DNA of 64,000 nt from Leptospira abararensis (GTDB lineage: Bacteria; Spirochaetota; Leptospiria; Leptospirales; Leptospiraceae): contig NZ_JAFFPR010000004.1 of assembly GCF_016918735.1 (NCBI RefSeq), positions 24,807-88,806 on the forward strand, written 5' to 3'. How positions within the stretch are numbered: the stretch's first letter is position 1; every line of letters begins with the position of its first letter. Positions 18,836 through 27,476 of the stretch are shown in pieces. Position numbers and translations under genes: made by a program. The notes below the pieces were generated by a model. That model worked only from the letters and a program-made list of their open reading frames with translations. It did no database searches and was not told the origin of the DNA.

Positions 18836-20137
18836 ATGAGAAGAAATATAGTCCACTCGGGTGCTGATGCACTCATTTATGAAATCCGCCAGATTGTAGC
18901 CCTTGCCAAACAAATTGAGGCAATGGGTGTTGCGATTACCTGGGAAAATATTGGAGACCCCATCCAAAAGGGAGAGTCCGTCCCCAACTGGATGAAAGAC
19001 ATTGTGAGTGGACTTGTAGCCCAAAACAAATCTTGGGCCTATACGGCAACTCAAGGTGATGAAACCACTCGCAAATTTTTAGCATCAAAAGTGAATGAAA
19101 GGGGCGGGGCCCAGATCACTTCAGAGGACATCCTTTTTTTTAATGGCCTCGGCGATGCAGTTGCAAAAATATTCGGATTTATGAGACGAGAAGCAAGGAT
19201 CCTTGGACCTTCTCCCGCCTATTCGACATTATCTTCTGCAGAAGCGGCACACTCTGGGTATGAACACCTAACATATGAACTAAATCCAGACAACGATTGG
19301 ATGCCTGATTTAGAAGACATTGAAAACAAAGTAAAATACAATGATTCGATTGCCGGAATTTTGCTTATCAATCCAGACAATCCGACAGGAGCTGTGTATC
19401 CTAAAGAAGTCATGCGAGAGATTGTCAAAATTTGTGAAAAGTATGACATCATTTTAATTTGCGATGAAACCTATGCCCATGTAAATTATTCGGAATGGGG
19501 AAGTATTCACTTATCCGAAGTGATCGGTGATAAGGTTTGTGGGTTTGCTCTCAGATCTATATCCAAAGAATTTCCATGGCCTGGGGCACGTTGTGGTTGG
19601 CTTGAAGTTTTCAATCGTAAAAACGATCCCACCTTTGAAAGATACATTAAATCGTTGTTAGACGCAAAGATGTTGGAGGTATGTTCTACTACCCTTCCTC
19701 AACTTTCCATTCCGCTTGTGTACTCTCATCCTGAATTTTTAAATCATTTGAAATTTAGAAATGAGAAGTTTAAAAAACGTGCAGAGAAAGCTACTTCCAT
19801 TCTTTCAGGAATTCCTGGAGTGAAAGTCATCCAACCAAAGGGTGCTTTTTATTTAACTGTTTTATTTGAAGACGGTGCTTTGAAGCCTCATATGACACTT
19901 CCCATTTCCAATACAAAGGTTCGTGATTTTGTGGCTCCACTTATGGACAAAGCGGCACTTGACAGGAGATTTGTTTTGCATCTGTTAGCTTCTGCAGGGA
20001 TTTGTGTGGTTCCACTTAGTTCTTTTTGTTGTAACCGGAACGGATTTAGGGTCACCTTACTCGAAGAAGACGAGACAAAGTTTGAATGGATTTATACAAC
20101 TCTCGCAGATAATATCAGGAAGTATTTAGCATCCTAA
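18836..20137 (+). CDS. PLP-dependent aminotransferase, class I/II
   Basis: A 433-residue fold-type I aminotransferase. The PLP-binding lysine is Lys244 in RSISKEFPWPGARCGW, followed by the conserved phosphate-binding Arg; NPDNPTGAVY (about 178-187) and DETYAHV with the PLP-ring aspartate (about 210) are classic class I/II motifs, and the C-terminal substrate-binding Arg sits in FRVTLLE. Substrate cannot be assigned with certainty; family members include alanine, aspartate and aromatic aminotransferases. The cysteine-containing CVVPLSSFCCN near residue 395 is unusual. It is packed between the HtrA gene (5 bases) and murI (no gap). Confidence 0.85.
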   Translation: MRRNIVHSGADALIYEIRQIVALAKQIEAMGVAITWENIGDPIQKGESVPNWMKDIVSGLVAQNKSWAYTATQGDETTRKFLASKVNERGGAQITSEDILFFNGLGDAVAKIFGFMRREARILGPSPAYSTLSSAEAAHSGYEHLTYELNPDNDWMPDLEDIENKVKYNDSIAGILLINPDNPTGAVYPKEVMREIVKICEKYDIILICDETYAHVNYSEWGSIHLSEVIGDKVCGFALRSISKEFPWPGARCGWLEVFNRKNDPTFERYIKSLLDAKMLEVCSTTLPQLSIPLVYSHPEFLNHLKFRNEKFKKRAEKATSILSGIPGVKVIQPKGAFYLTVLFEDGALKPHMTLPISNTKVRDFVAPLMDKAALDRRFVLHLLASAGICVVPLSSFCCNRNGFRVTLLEEDETKFEWIYTTLADNIRKYLAS

Positions 20138-20947
20138 ATGAATTCTCGCGGAAGATATAAAATAGGAATTTTCGATTCAGGTCTCGGAGGGCTTTCTGTC
20201 CTTCGAACGCTTTGGAAAGAAACATCCAATATTGATTATATCTACTTTGGTGATTTAGTAAATTCTCCTTATGGTCAAAAATCCAAATCGGATGTTTTGG
20301 AACTTTCAAAAAATGCTTTTGAGTATTTATTAGAAAAAGACTGCGAAGCCGTTTTGTTTGCTTGTAACACAGCCACTTCAGCTGCAGCGGATTTTCTTCG
20401 GGCAAAACATTCCATTCCCATTTTTGGAATGGAACCAGCTTTGAAGCCGGCAGTAGCCGAGAACCCTGGAGTCAAAATTGCAGTATTTGCTACAGAACTT
20501 ACTTTAAAAGAAGATAAATTTAAAAACTTAGTCTCTGGTTTCCCTTTGGGCACAGAGGTAATTCCTGTTCCTTGTGAAGGTTTAGCGAAACTCATTGATA
20601 AAGATCTTTGGGAAGATGCTTGGGATTTGTTTGATTCCAAGATCAAAACAGTAGTGAAAGACTCTAATGTCTTTGTTTTAGGTTGTACACACTATGTCTT
20701 TCTTAAGGAAAGAATTCTTTATAATTATCCCAAGGTAAAAGTTTATGATGGGAATATGGGCACAACACTCCATATGAAACGAGTTTTAAACCTCCCAGAC
20801 TTCCAAGAAAACAAAAACCAATTAGATATTCTTTTGAATACTTCTGATTCAGATTATGTTCATTTAGCAGGAAGGATTGCCAAAACAATCACACCTAACC
20901 ATACTCTCTCCCTTATCAATACTACTACAGGAAAACTCCATGTCTGA
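20138..20947 (+). CDS. murI: Glutamate racemase
   Basis: A 269-residue cofactor-independent racemase converting L- to D-glutamate for peptidoglycan. Diagnostic motifs are present: IGIFDSGLGGLSVL at residues 9-22, the first catalytic cysteine Cys76 in ACNTATS and the second Cys183 in LGCTHY. Length is normal for MurI. The ATG abuts the preceding stop (TAAATG), and the purM gene begins eight bases before this gene ends. Confidence 0.95.
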   Translation: MNSRGRYKIGIFDSGLGGLSVLRTLWKETSNIDYIYFGDLVNSPYGQKSKSDVLELSKNAFEYLLEKDCEAVLFACNTATSAAADFLRAKHSIPIFGMEPALKPAVAENPGVKIAVFATELTLKEDKFKNLVSGFPLGTEVIPVPCEGLAKLIDKDLWEDAWDLFDSKIKTVVKDSNVFVLGCTHYVFLKERILYNYPKVKVYDGNMGTTLHMKRVLNLPDFQENKNQLDILLNTSDSDYVHLAGRIAKTITPNHTLSLINTTTGKLHV

Positions 20948-21965
20948 TGCAAATAAAATTACATATAAAGAAGCAGGTGTTGATACCGAAAAAGGACAAG
21001 AGTTTGTAAAAAGAATCAAATCAAATGTAGCATCGACTCATAACAAAAATGTTTTGGGTGGGCTTGGTGGTTTTGCCGCCTGTTACGATGTTAGTTTTTT
21101 GAAATCATATAACGAGCCAATTCTTTTGTCTGGAACTGATGGTGTTGGCACGAAACTTCAAATCGCACGGTTATTAGACATTCATGATACTGTTGGAATT
21201 GATTTGGTTGCCATGTGTGTGAATGATATCCTTGTCAATGGTGGAAAACCATTGTTTTTTCAAGATTATATTGCTTGTGGTAAACTTTTTTTACCACGTA
21301 TGGAAGCCATTGTATCGGGAATTGTAAGAGGTTGTAAATTAGCTGATTGTGCACTTGTTGGTGGAGAAACTGCAGAACATCCAGGTGTTATGCCAGATGA
21401 TGAATACGATTTAGCTGGTTTTGTGGTTGGTGTTGTTGAAAAACAAAAGATGATTAATGGACTTACCATCAATCCTGGTGATTCTATTATTGGTCTTGGA
21501 TCTTCTGGGCCACATAGCAACGGTTTTTCGCTCATCCGAAGAATCTTATTAAAAGATGGAAAATTGCCAACTTCCTCAAGTGATTTGGATTTTTTGAAAA
21601 ATCATGTCTTCCAACCCACTAAAATTTACGTAAAAACAATTTTATCATTAATTGAAAAGTTTTCTATCAAAGGAATGGTTCATATCACCGGAGGAGGATT
21701 TTACGAAAATATTCCTCGGGTGTTACCTGCAGGTATTGGTGCAGAAATAAGTAATCTTCCAGAAAGTTATGTTTTTTCCAAACTAGAAAAGGATCATTCA
21801 TTGGATCGTCATGATATGTTTGGAACTTTTAACATGGGAATTGGTTACATTCTTGTGGTAGACCCATCTCAAGCGGATGTGGTGATGAGTGAACTACAAA
21901 CTCTTGGTGAAAAAGCTCATTTGATTGGTAAAACTAATACCACTGGGAAAATTACCATTAAGTAG
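20940..21965 (+). CDS. purM: Phosphoribosylformylglycinamidine cyclo-ligase (AIR synthetase)
   Basis: Catalyses ATP-dependent ring closure of FGAM to AIR in purine synthesis. TYKEAGVDTEKG at the N-terminus, LSGTDGVGTKLQ, GGETAEHPGVM and GLGSSGPHSNGFSLIR are PurM signatures. The start at 20940 (MSDANK) gives 341 residues, the family's usual length, and has an AGGAAAA ribosome site; the frame is open 63 bases further upstream but that would lie within murI. It overlaps the murI stop by eight bases. Its 3' end overlaps the convergent kinase gene by eight bases. Confidence 0.95.
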   Translation: MSDANKITYKEAGVDTEKGQEFVKRIKSNVASTHNKNVLGGLGGFAACYDVSFLKSYNEPILLSGTDGVGTKLQIARLLDIHDTVGIDLVAMCVNDILVNGGKPLFFQDYIACGKLFLPRMEAIVSGIVRGCKLADCALVGGETAEHPGVMPDDEYDLAGFVVGVVEKQKMINGLTINPGDSIIGLGSSGPHSNGFSLIRRILLKDGKLPTSSSDLDFLKNHVFQPTKIYVKTILSLIEKFSIKGMVHITGGGFYENIPRVLPAGIGAEISNLPESYVFSKLEKDHSLDRHDMFGTFNMGIGYILVVDPSQADVVMSELQTLGEKAHLIGKTNTTGKITIK

Positions 21966-24444
21966 TTAATGGAAAACTAACCTTAAAAATGGTTCTACCT
22001 GGCGTAGATTCAAAGTCTACGTTTGCATTGTGCCTGTTTGCTATTTCTTTTACAAGATAAAGTCCAAGCCCTAAGCCATCGCCTGTTGTTTTCGTTGAGA
22101 AAAAAGGCATAAAGATTTTTGAATGGTTGTCTTGAGGTATCCCCACACCGGAGTCTTCGATTTCCACAAAAACAGTTTCTGATTTTTTGAAACTACGAAT
22201 TTGTATTGTACCTTTGGATGCAACAGCCTGTATAGAATTCCAAATGATTTGGCCCCAGAGTTGGACTAAATCACCTTGTATACACCGAACATTTCCGCTA
22301 TACTCCAGATTCAATATCAAATTAATATCTCTTAAAAAATGGTCTTTATAAAGGGAAATTGCAGAATGAATTGTGTCGGTTAATAAATAATCAGTGAGTT
22401 CTAAGTTGGATTGTAAACCAGCAAAATTTTTTAGTGTATAGGTGATCTTTGAAAGCCTTTTCACTGAGTATAAAATATGTTCGGAAGATTGTTTAACGAG
22501 TAGTAGTCTTCTTAATGTTTGAAAGTCTTGTTTGTTTCGAATTACATTTTTGATTTTTGAAATCATCGGGTGAGAAAGGTTTCGTATTCCTGAATCCACA
22601 AAAAGTTCCGCAAGTTCTTCTTCAAATGGGACCGAGTGTTGTTTGAAACTTTCGGTAAGAGATTTACGTGCTTGTCTGTTAGAAAGTCCAGTTAAGATAC
22701 GAAGGCCACCGGAATGTGTATCTAGAATGGATTGGATTAATTCGCTAATCCGTATACTTGAATCATGGATACTTTCTTCTTCCCATTCAGATACTAATGT
22801 TTCAACAGAAGACTTAATCATTCCAATAGGATTGTTGATTTCATGGGCAAGTCCTGATACAAGTTGTCCCAGAGAGACCATCTTTTCATTTTGAATTAAC
22901 TTTTGTTGAGCTTCTCTTAAAGCATAGAGTGCGGAGTTAAGTTCAAAGTTACTGGATTGGAGTTCTTTGGTTCTCGCTCTAACTTTCTCTTCCAAAGATT
23001 TATTTAACTCTTTGAGTTCAATTTCCGCAGCACGTTTTGAAGTTTGGTCAATTCCAATCCATATAATTTTTAACGGTTCGTTTCGATTATCACGAATGAT
23101 ACCAAGTCTCCATTCTAAAAAAAGGACTTGGTTCGAATTTGTAACGCAACGTAAGATTAAACTTTCCGCGATGTTTTGAATTTCATTCACATCATCCAAA
23201 ACATCTTTTAAGTATCCTCTGTCTTCTGGAAGTAAAATGACATTCTGGATGTATTTCCCTATGACTTCTGATTTCCTCATTCCTAAAATGGTTTGGGCTG
23301 CTGAGTTGATACTCTCGATTAATCCATTTGCATCTGTTAATAAAATTAAATTTGCTGCATTGTCAAAAACAGTAGAGTTTAAGTTTTTCTCCTGAAGTAG
23401 AGAGATTTCAGTTTTTTTAGATTTGGTAATATCAAGGGCAACCACATCGATTCTTTTTTCAATTTCCAATATATCAAACGATACATTTACATAATGTTCA
23501 GTCCAAATCAAAGACCCATTTGCGTGTATCATTCGAAGTATGATTGGCGAATGGCCAGCATAAAGTTCTGAAATCTTATGTTGGTCTTCCGGGATGACTA
23601 TATCTTTAAAAAAATCGGGATTTTCATAGAAAAAATTCAATCCATATCCTGTAATTTCTTCCATTTTGGGGCTAATGTAGGAGGTTCTTGGTTCTGGTAA
23701 AAATTCTATATTATAAATAATTGCTGGAAGTTGATTATACATAATCAGAAGGCGAACGTTTACATCTTTGATTGTTTTTTGTAATAACTCTAGTTCTTCG
23801 AGGGATAGGTTTAATTTTTTAGTTTGTATATTGAAGTTAAAAAGAATACAACCGACTCCAAATAAAAACATAAATAATGTATTGATGATATAACCTATAG
23901 GTCTGTACCATTCCAAACCAAAAAGATAGGGGAAGGTAATCCTCTGAAGAGCTATGGTTAAACAAATAGCTAAAAAATAGAAACGAAATGCTTGGGGGAA
24001 AGTGTTCAGTCTGAAAACCACGACCCCAAATAAAAAAAGAGTCCCAGCATTAAAAATGGAAGAAGGTAATGCCATCCAAAAAAATGAAATATCTGTTAGG
24101 AGAAGAGATACAAATATGAGGTAAATTGAAACACAAAGAGTATATAGAAAAGATAAACTAATTCTTTTTGTTATAATTGGAGATACTGCTGCAATCAAAA
24201 GATAGGAACCAAAAATGGCACAACTTTCGGAAAAGAAAAAATATATTTTTTCGCTCCCGGCTCCAAATAGATAAAGGGCGAAGTTTCTGAAAACAAGAAC
24301 AGTCAGGAAAATTGCCGTATAACCAAGTTTAACTTCCGATTTTGAATGTTTCGAAAGGAAGTAAATGATGAATGCCATCGTAGTATTGAATACTACGGAT
24401 ATGACGGTAATCGCAAATATAACGTTTACTTCAAATGGAAGCAT
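21958..24444 (-). CDS. Membrane-bound PAS sensor histidine kinase of chemosensory operon
   Basis: An 828-residue kinase. Residues 1-205 contain about seven membrane segments; a helical linker leads to a first PAS domain (about 235-345, TSYISPKMEEITGYG) and a second (about 355-470, LTDANGLIESINSAAQTILGM). A coiled coil (470-520) joins the HisKA domain with the phospho-acceptor His534 in SGLAHEINNPIG, and HATPase_c ends the protein (GVGIPQDNH, GLGLGLYLVKEIA). An unusually long insertion-rich segment separates the HisKA histidine from the ATPase (about 550-680). It is the last gene of the minus-strand chemosensory operon and its start overlaps the upstream receiver gene by 14 bases, so the two stand-alone receivers next to it are plausible phosphate acceptors. 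Signal unknown. Confidence 0.85.
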   Translation of the reverse strand: MLPFEVNVIFAITVISVVFNTTMAFIIYFLSKHSKSEVKLGYTAIFLTVLVFRNFALYLFGAGSEKIYFFFSESCAIFGSYLLIAAVSPIITKRISLSFLYTLCVSIYLIFVSLLLTDISFFWMALPSSIFNAGTLFLFGVVVFRLNTFPQAFRFYFLAICLTIALQRITFPYLFGLEWYRPIGYIINTLFMFLFGVGCILFNFNIQTKKLNLSLEELELLQKTIKDVNVRLLIMYNQLPAIIYNIEFLPEPRTSYISPKMEEITGYGLNFFYENPDFFKDIVIPEDQHKISELYAGHSPIILRMIHANGSLIWTEHYVNVSFDILEIEKRIDVVALDITKSKKTEISLLQEKNLNSTVFDNAANLILLTDANGLIESINSAAQTILGMRKSEVIGKYIQNVILLPEDRGYLKDVLDDVNEIQNIAESLILRCVTNSNQVLFLEWRLGIIRDNRNEPLKIIWIGIDQTSKRAAEIELKELNKSLEEKVRARTKELQSSNFELNSALYALREAQQKLIQNEKMVSLGQLVSGLAHEINNPIGMIKSSVETLVSEWEEESIHDSSIRISELIQSILDTHSGGLRILTGLSNRQARKSLTESFKQHSVPFEEELAELFVDSGIRNLSHPMISKIKNVIRNKQDFQTLRRLLLVKQSSEHILYSVKRLSKITYTLKNFAGLQSNLELTDYLLTDTIHSAISLYKDHFLRDINLILNLEYSGNVRCIQGDLVQLWGQIIWNSIQAVASKGTIQIRSFKKSETVFVEIEDSGVGIPQDNHSKIFMPFFSTKTTGDGLGLGLYLVKEIANRHNANVDFESTPGRTIFKVSFPLTT

Positions 24445-24811
24445 CGTTATTGAAAAGCTCCGTTACTTGTTTAATCAATTGTTCGTTGTTAAATGGTTTT
24501 ACCATCCACGCATCTGCACCATTGAATAAAGCGTTTGAGATGATCTCTGGTTTATCTTCTGCGGAGAGTACAAGTAATTTAAAATTAGAATTTTTTGCAA
24601 TTTTCTTTGTTTCTTTAATTAAGTTGATCCCACTAATTCCAGGCATATTAAAGTCGAAGATACCTAACCGAATAGAAACATCAGATTTTAAGATTTCCAA
24701 TGCTTCCTCTCCTGCATTACAAGTGATTACACTATGACCCTGGCTGCTTAAAGCTAGCCGAACTATCTTTAAAACAGAAGAAGAGTCGTCTACTACAAGG
24801 ATCGATGCCAT
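24431..24811 (-). CDS. Single-domain response regulator (CheY-like)
   Basis: A 126-residue receiver domain without an output domain. The acidic pair is at Asp8-Asp9, the phospho-acceptor is Asp53 in IFDFNMPGISG, the switch Ser is in VLSAED and the conserved Lys in MVKPFN. It is closely similar to the receiver encoded immediately upstream (24819-25178), suggesting a tandem duplication. It sits between that receiver and the membrane kinase whose start it overlaps. It could be the motor-binding CheY, a phosphate sink, or an acceptor for the PAS kinase; sequence alone cannot decide. Confidence 0.88.
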   Translation of the reverse strand: MASILVVDDSSSVLKIVRLALSSQGHSVITCNAGEEALEILKSDVSIRLGIFDFNMPGISGINLIKETKKIAKNSNFKLLVLSAEDKPEIISNALFNGADAWMVKPFNNEQLIKQVTELFNNDASI

Positions 24812-24818
24812 TTTGCAT

Positions 24819-25178
24819 TTATACGAGTTGGGAAATCAATTTGATTAGTGATTCATTTGCAAATGGTTTCACAAGCCAACCCACAGCTCCAGCTGCCTTA
24901 CCTTTGTTTTTCATTTCGTCACTAGACTCAGTAGTCAACATAACAATTTTCATAGACTTTCCATTCTCTGATTTGAGAGTTTTTTCAGTTAACTCAATCC
25001 CTGTCATTCCAGGCATATTTACATCGAAGATTCCAATGTCAAAACTGGATGTTTCCAACTTTTGCAGTGCTTCTATCCCATTCGTTGCCGAAGTGACCTC
25101 GTGACCTTCTGTTGTTAGCACCAGGTTCAGTATTTTTAAAACTGCAGGTGCATCATCTACCGTTAGTATTCTTGCCAT
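24819..25178 (-). CDS. Single-domain response regulator (CheY-like)
   Basis: A 119-residue receiver domain with Asp8-Asp9, phospho-acceptor Asp52 in IFDVNMPGMTG, Thr in MLTTESS and Lys in LVKPFANE. It shares its layout and many residues with the next receiver gene (ILTVDDAPAVLKI versus ILVVDDSSSVLKI), consistent with duplication. A one-base gap separates it from the upstream pseudoreceiver kinase gene. Probable phosphate acceptor of CheA in this chemosensory operon. Confidence 0.9.
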   Translation of the reverse strand: MARILTVDDAPAVLKILNLVLTTEGHEVTSATNGIEALQKLETSSFDIGIFDVNMPGMTGIELTEKTLKSENGKSMKIVMLTTESSDEMKNKGKAAGAVGWLVKPFANESLIKLISQLV

Positions 25179-25179
25179 T

Positions 25180-26436
25180 TTATTTTTCCTCTTCTAATAA
25201 TGGGAATCGAATTGTTAAACATACATCTTTTGTATTTTCATTTCTAAAGTTATTTTCAATATTATAGATTTGAACATTGGATTGGTGTTGGTCCATAATC
25301 TTTTTAACAAGTGGCAACCCGAGTCCAAATCGGAATTGTTCAAATTTTGCATAATTATCATCTACTACCGAAGAAATTCTGAAAAAAGGTTCAAAAACAA
25401 AGGATTCAAATTTTTCTGGGATTCCGCTTGATCCGTCACTATTTGGGTAAGCAGGGTTGATTACTTTTAGCTCTAAAAAATTTTCCTTATGGAAGAAAAT
25501 TAAATAAATCATATCTTTTTCTTTTGAATATTTGATTGCGTTTAGAAAAATTTCACGAATTACATAGGAAAGTTTTTTTTCATCAAACCGAATTTTATTT
25601 CCTGTTGCAGATGCCGGAATCTGGCTTAGGTTAATTTTTTGAGATTTGATTTTTAGGGCGTCATTTAGTGTTTCTAACTCTTGTTTTATAAGGTTAAGAA
25701 GTTTAGTCGGAGATTCTTTGTTTTCAATAATGTTCTCGTCATCTATCACTGATTGTGAAATGGACATACTATCGAACATACTTTTTGCAGCTTCGTAGTT
25801 TTCAGATAATAAATCCATAACTGGTTTTGCCACAGAGTAATTTTTCCCCTCTTGGTCTAATTTACTTTTCGAAATCAAAATACTGACCACACTCATAAGT
25901 GTCCCTATTCCACTTCCTTGGAATAAGTTGATATTCATTTGGTGTATGATATCTGCGGCGATATTTTCGTTTTCCTTATGCAAGAGTGATTTTTTCCAAT
26001 CAAAAATTTCTACCATCCGTTTGTACAAATGGTTCTCTGCTTCATAAATAAATTGAGACTTGAGTTTTGTTAATAAATATTGGAGGGAACGATCTAAAGT
26101 GAATTGAAGATTGTTTGAATACAAAGGTGTTTGGATATAATCGTAAACCGAGTGTCTCTTTAGTAAAGAGGCTGTAATATCCCATTTCGAGGTGTCAGTA
26201 ATTAGGATAATGAGTGTCTGTGGAAAATTTTTTGTAAATTCTGAAAGTTGATTCTGAGCATTCATATATTCTACATCATTCACATGGAAGATAAAAAAAT
26301 GGAATTTGCCTTCTTCTAATATTTTGTTTATTTCATCGAAAAGGCTGACCCTTTCGAAAGTATAACCTATTTCTTTAAGCAAACCCGCGATTGGTTTTGT
26401 GCTTTCACTTTCTAGGATTAAACAATGCGGGATCAT
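25180..26436 (-). CDS. Pseudoreceiver plus histidine-kinase-like ATPase protein
   Basis: A 418-residue protein. Residues 1-120 have the length and secondary-structure rhythm of a receiver domain, but the acidic pocket is lost: LILESES stands where VVDDE is expected and FIFHVND where the phospho-Asp motif should be. Residues 160-260 are helical, with HQMNINLFQGSG near residue 168 as the only candidate for a dimerisation/phospho-His region; the usual H-E-x-x-x-P is absent. A HATPase_c-like domain follows (VIREIFLNAIKYS as N box near 288, FGLGLPLVKKIMDQH near 375). It overlaps cheB by four bases and is one base from the next receiver gene, so it is part of the chemosensory operon. It may be a kinase, phosphatase or adaptor; activity is unproven. 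Confidence 0.7.
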   Translation of the reverse strand: MIPHCLILESESTKPIAGLLKEIGYTFERVSLFDEINKILEEGKFHFFIFHVNDVEYMNAQNQLSEFTKNFPQTLIILITDTSKWDITASLLKRHSVYDYIQTPLYSNNLQFTLDRSLQYLLTKLKSQFIYEAENHLYKRMVEIFDWKKSLLHKENENIAADIIHQMNINLFQGSGIGTLMSVVSILISKSKLDQEGKNYSVAKPVMDLLSENYEAAKSMFDSMSISQSVIDDENIIENKESPTKLLNLIKQELETLNDALKIKSQKINLSQIPASATGNKIRFDEKKLSYVIREIFLNAIKYSKEKDMIYLIFFHKENFLELKVINPAYPNSDGSSGIPEKFESFVFEPFFRISSVVDDNYAKFEQFRFGLGLPLVKKIMDQHQSNVQIYNIENNFRNENTKDVCLTIRFPLLEEEK

Positions 26437-27476
26437 AATGCTGCAATTTCCTTAATTTTATCTACCATTTCGTTTAAGGGAACTTGGTAGGTTAAGGCCC
26501 CTAGTTCGTAGGCTACTTTTGGCATCCCATAAACAACGCAAGTTTCCTTATTTTGGCCGATGGTAAGGCAACCTTGATTTTTAAGTTTTAAAAGTCCCGA
26601 AGCTCCGTCACTACCCATTCCAGTAAGAATAATTCCTATACTATTTCCACCTATTTCCTGTTCTGTGGCTGACTCAAATAAAACATCTACTGATGGCCTG
26701 TGCCCATTTTTTTTATCTGTTTGAAAGATTCGGGTATAATATTCTGAACCTATCTTTTGAATCCCTAAATGGTAATTTCCGGGAGCAATGTAGGCGTGAC
26801 CAGTTTGTAGTATTTCCTTATCTTTAGCTTCTTTTACTTGGATTTTAAGATCTGAATTGAGTCTTTGCGCAAATAAGGAGGTGAATCTTTCTGGCATATG
26901 TTGTGCGATTAGGATGGGAGGGAAAGTTTCATCTACATCATTAAGCAGATTTCGTAATGCTGTTGTTCCTCCAGTTGATGACCCTATGAGTATAAATTTT
27001 CGTTTGAATATTATTTTCGATTTGAGTTTGTTAGTTGATTGGAGTTCAGCCTTTGAAGAAAAATTTAATTTTGTGACGTTATAATTCAAACTTTCATAGA
27101 GTTTGGAAAGAAGATCCTCTTTTGCTTCAACTAAACTTTCCGGTGTACCGATGGGTTTGGTCACATAGTCAAAGGCGCCAGCTTCTAAAGCCTCAAAAGT
27201 GATATGTGCACCCTCCGTTGTGGAGGAACTAAACATGATGACTGGCATTGGATACTGGGGAAGGAGCTTTTTTAAAAAAACTATCCCATCCATTCCGGGC
27301 ATATGAACATCTAAGGTCATCACCTCGGGTTGTTTTTCTACAATCAAATCTCTTGCTTCATAAGGATTGGCAGCCTCTCCAATCACTTCCCAGTTTGGAT
27401 CAGATTCGATCCAACGTTTGATCATACTTCTCACAGACCTTTGGTCATCGACTACAATTACAGTGTGTTTTTTCAT
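26433..27476 (-). CDS. cheB: Chemotaxis response regulator protein-glutamate methylesterase
   Basis: A 347-residue CheB that removes methyl groups from (and deamidates) receptor glutamates. The receiver (residues 1-120) has Asp10-Asp11, phospho-Asp56 in TLDVHMPGMDG and Lys in VTKPIG. The methylesterase domain (from about 160) has catalytic Ser167 in IGSSTGGT, His193 in AQHMPERF and the Asp in LTGMGSDGASG. It overlaps cheA and the following gene by four bases each. No cheR methyltransferase gene is visible in the operon, so the methylation partner must be elsewhere. Confidence 0.94.
   Translation of the reverse strand: MKKHTVIVVDDQRSVRSMIKRWIESDPNWEVIGEAANPYEARDLIVEKQPEVMTLDVHMPGMDGIVFLKKLLPQYPMPVIMFSSSTTEGAHITFEALEAGAFDYVTKPIGTPESLVEAKEDLLSKLYESLNYNVTKLNFSSKAELQSTNKLKSKIIFKRKFILIGSSTGGTTALRNLLNDVDETFPPILIAQHMPERFTSLFAQRLNSDLKIQVKEAKDKEILQTGHAYIAPGNYHLGIQKIGSEYYTRIFQTDKKNGHRPSVDVLFESATEQEIGGNSIGIILTGMGSDGASGLLKLKNQGCLTIGQNKETCVVYGMPKVAYELGALTYQVPLNEMVDKIKEIAAL

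Noticed and set aside
20877..20939. A longer purM start inside murI
   Set aside because: The start at 20940 has a ribosome site and gives the standard family length.
24431..25178. A single receiver gene broken by a frameshift
   Set aside because: Both receivers are complete, each with its own start, Asp pocket and Lys, so they are two genes, probably duplicated.
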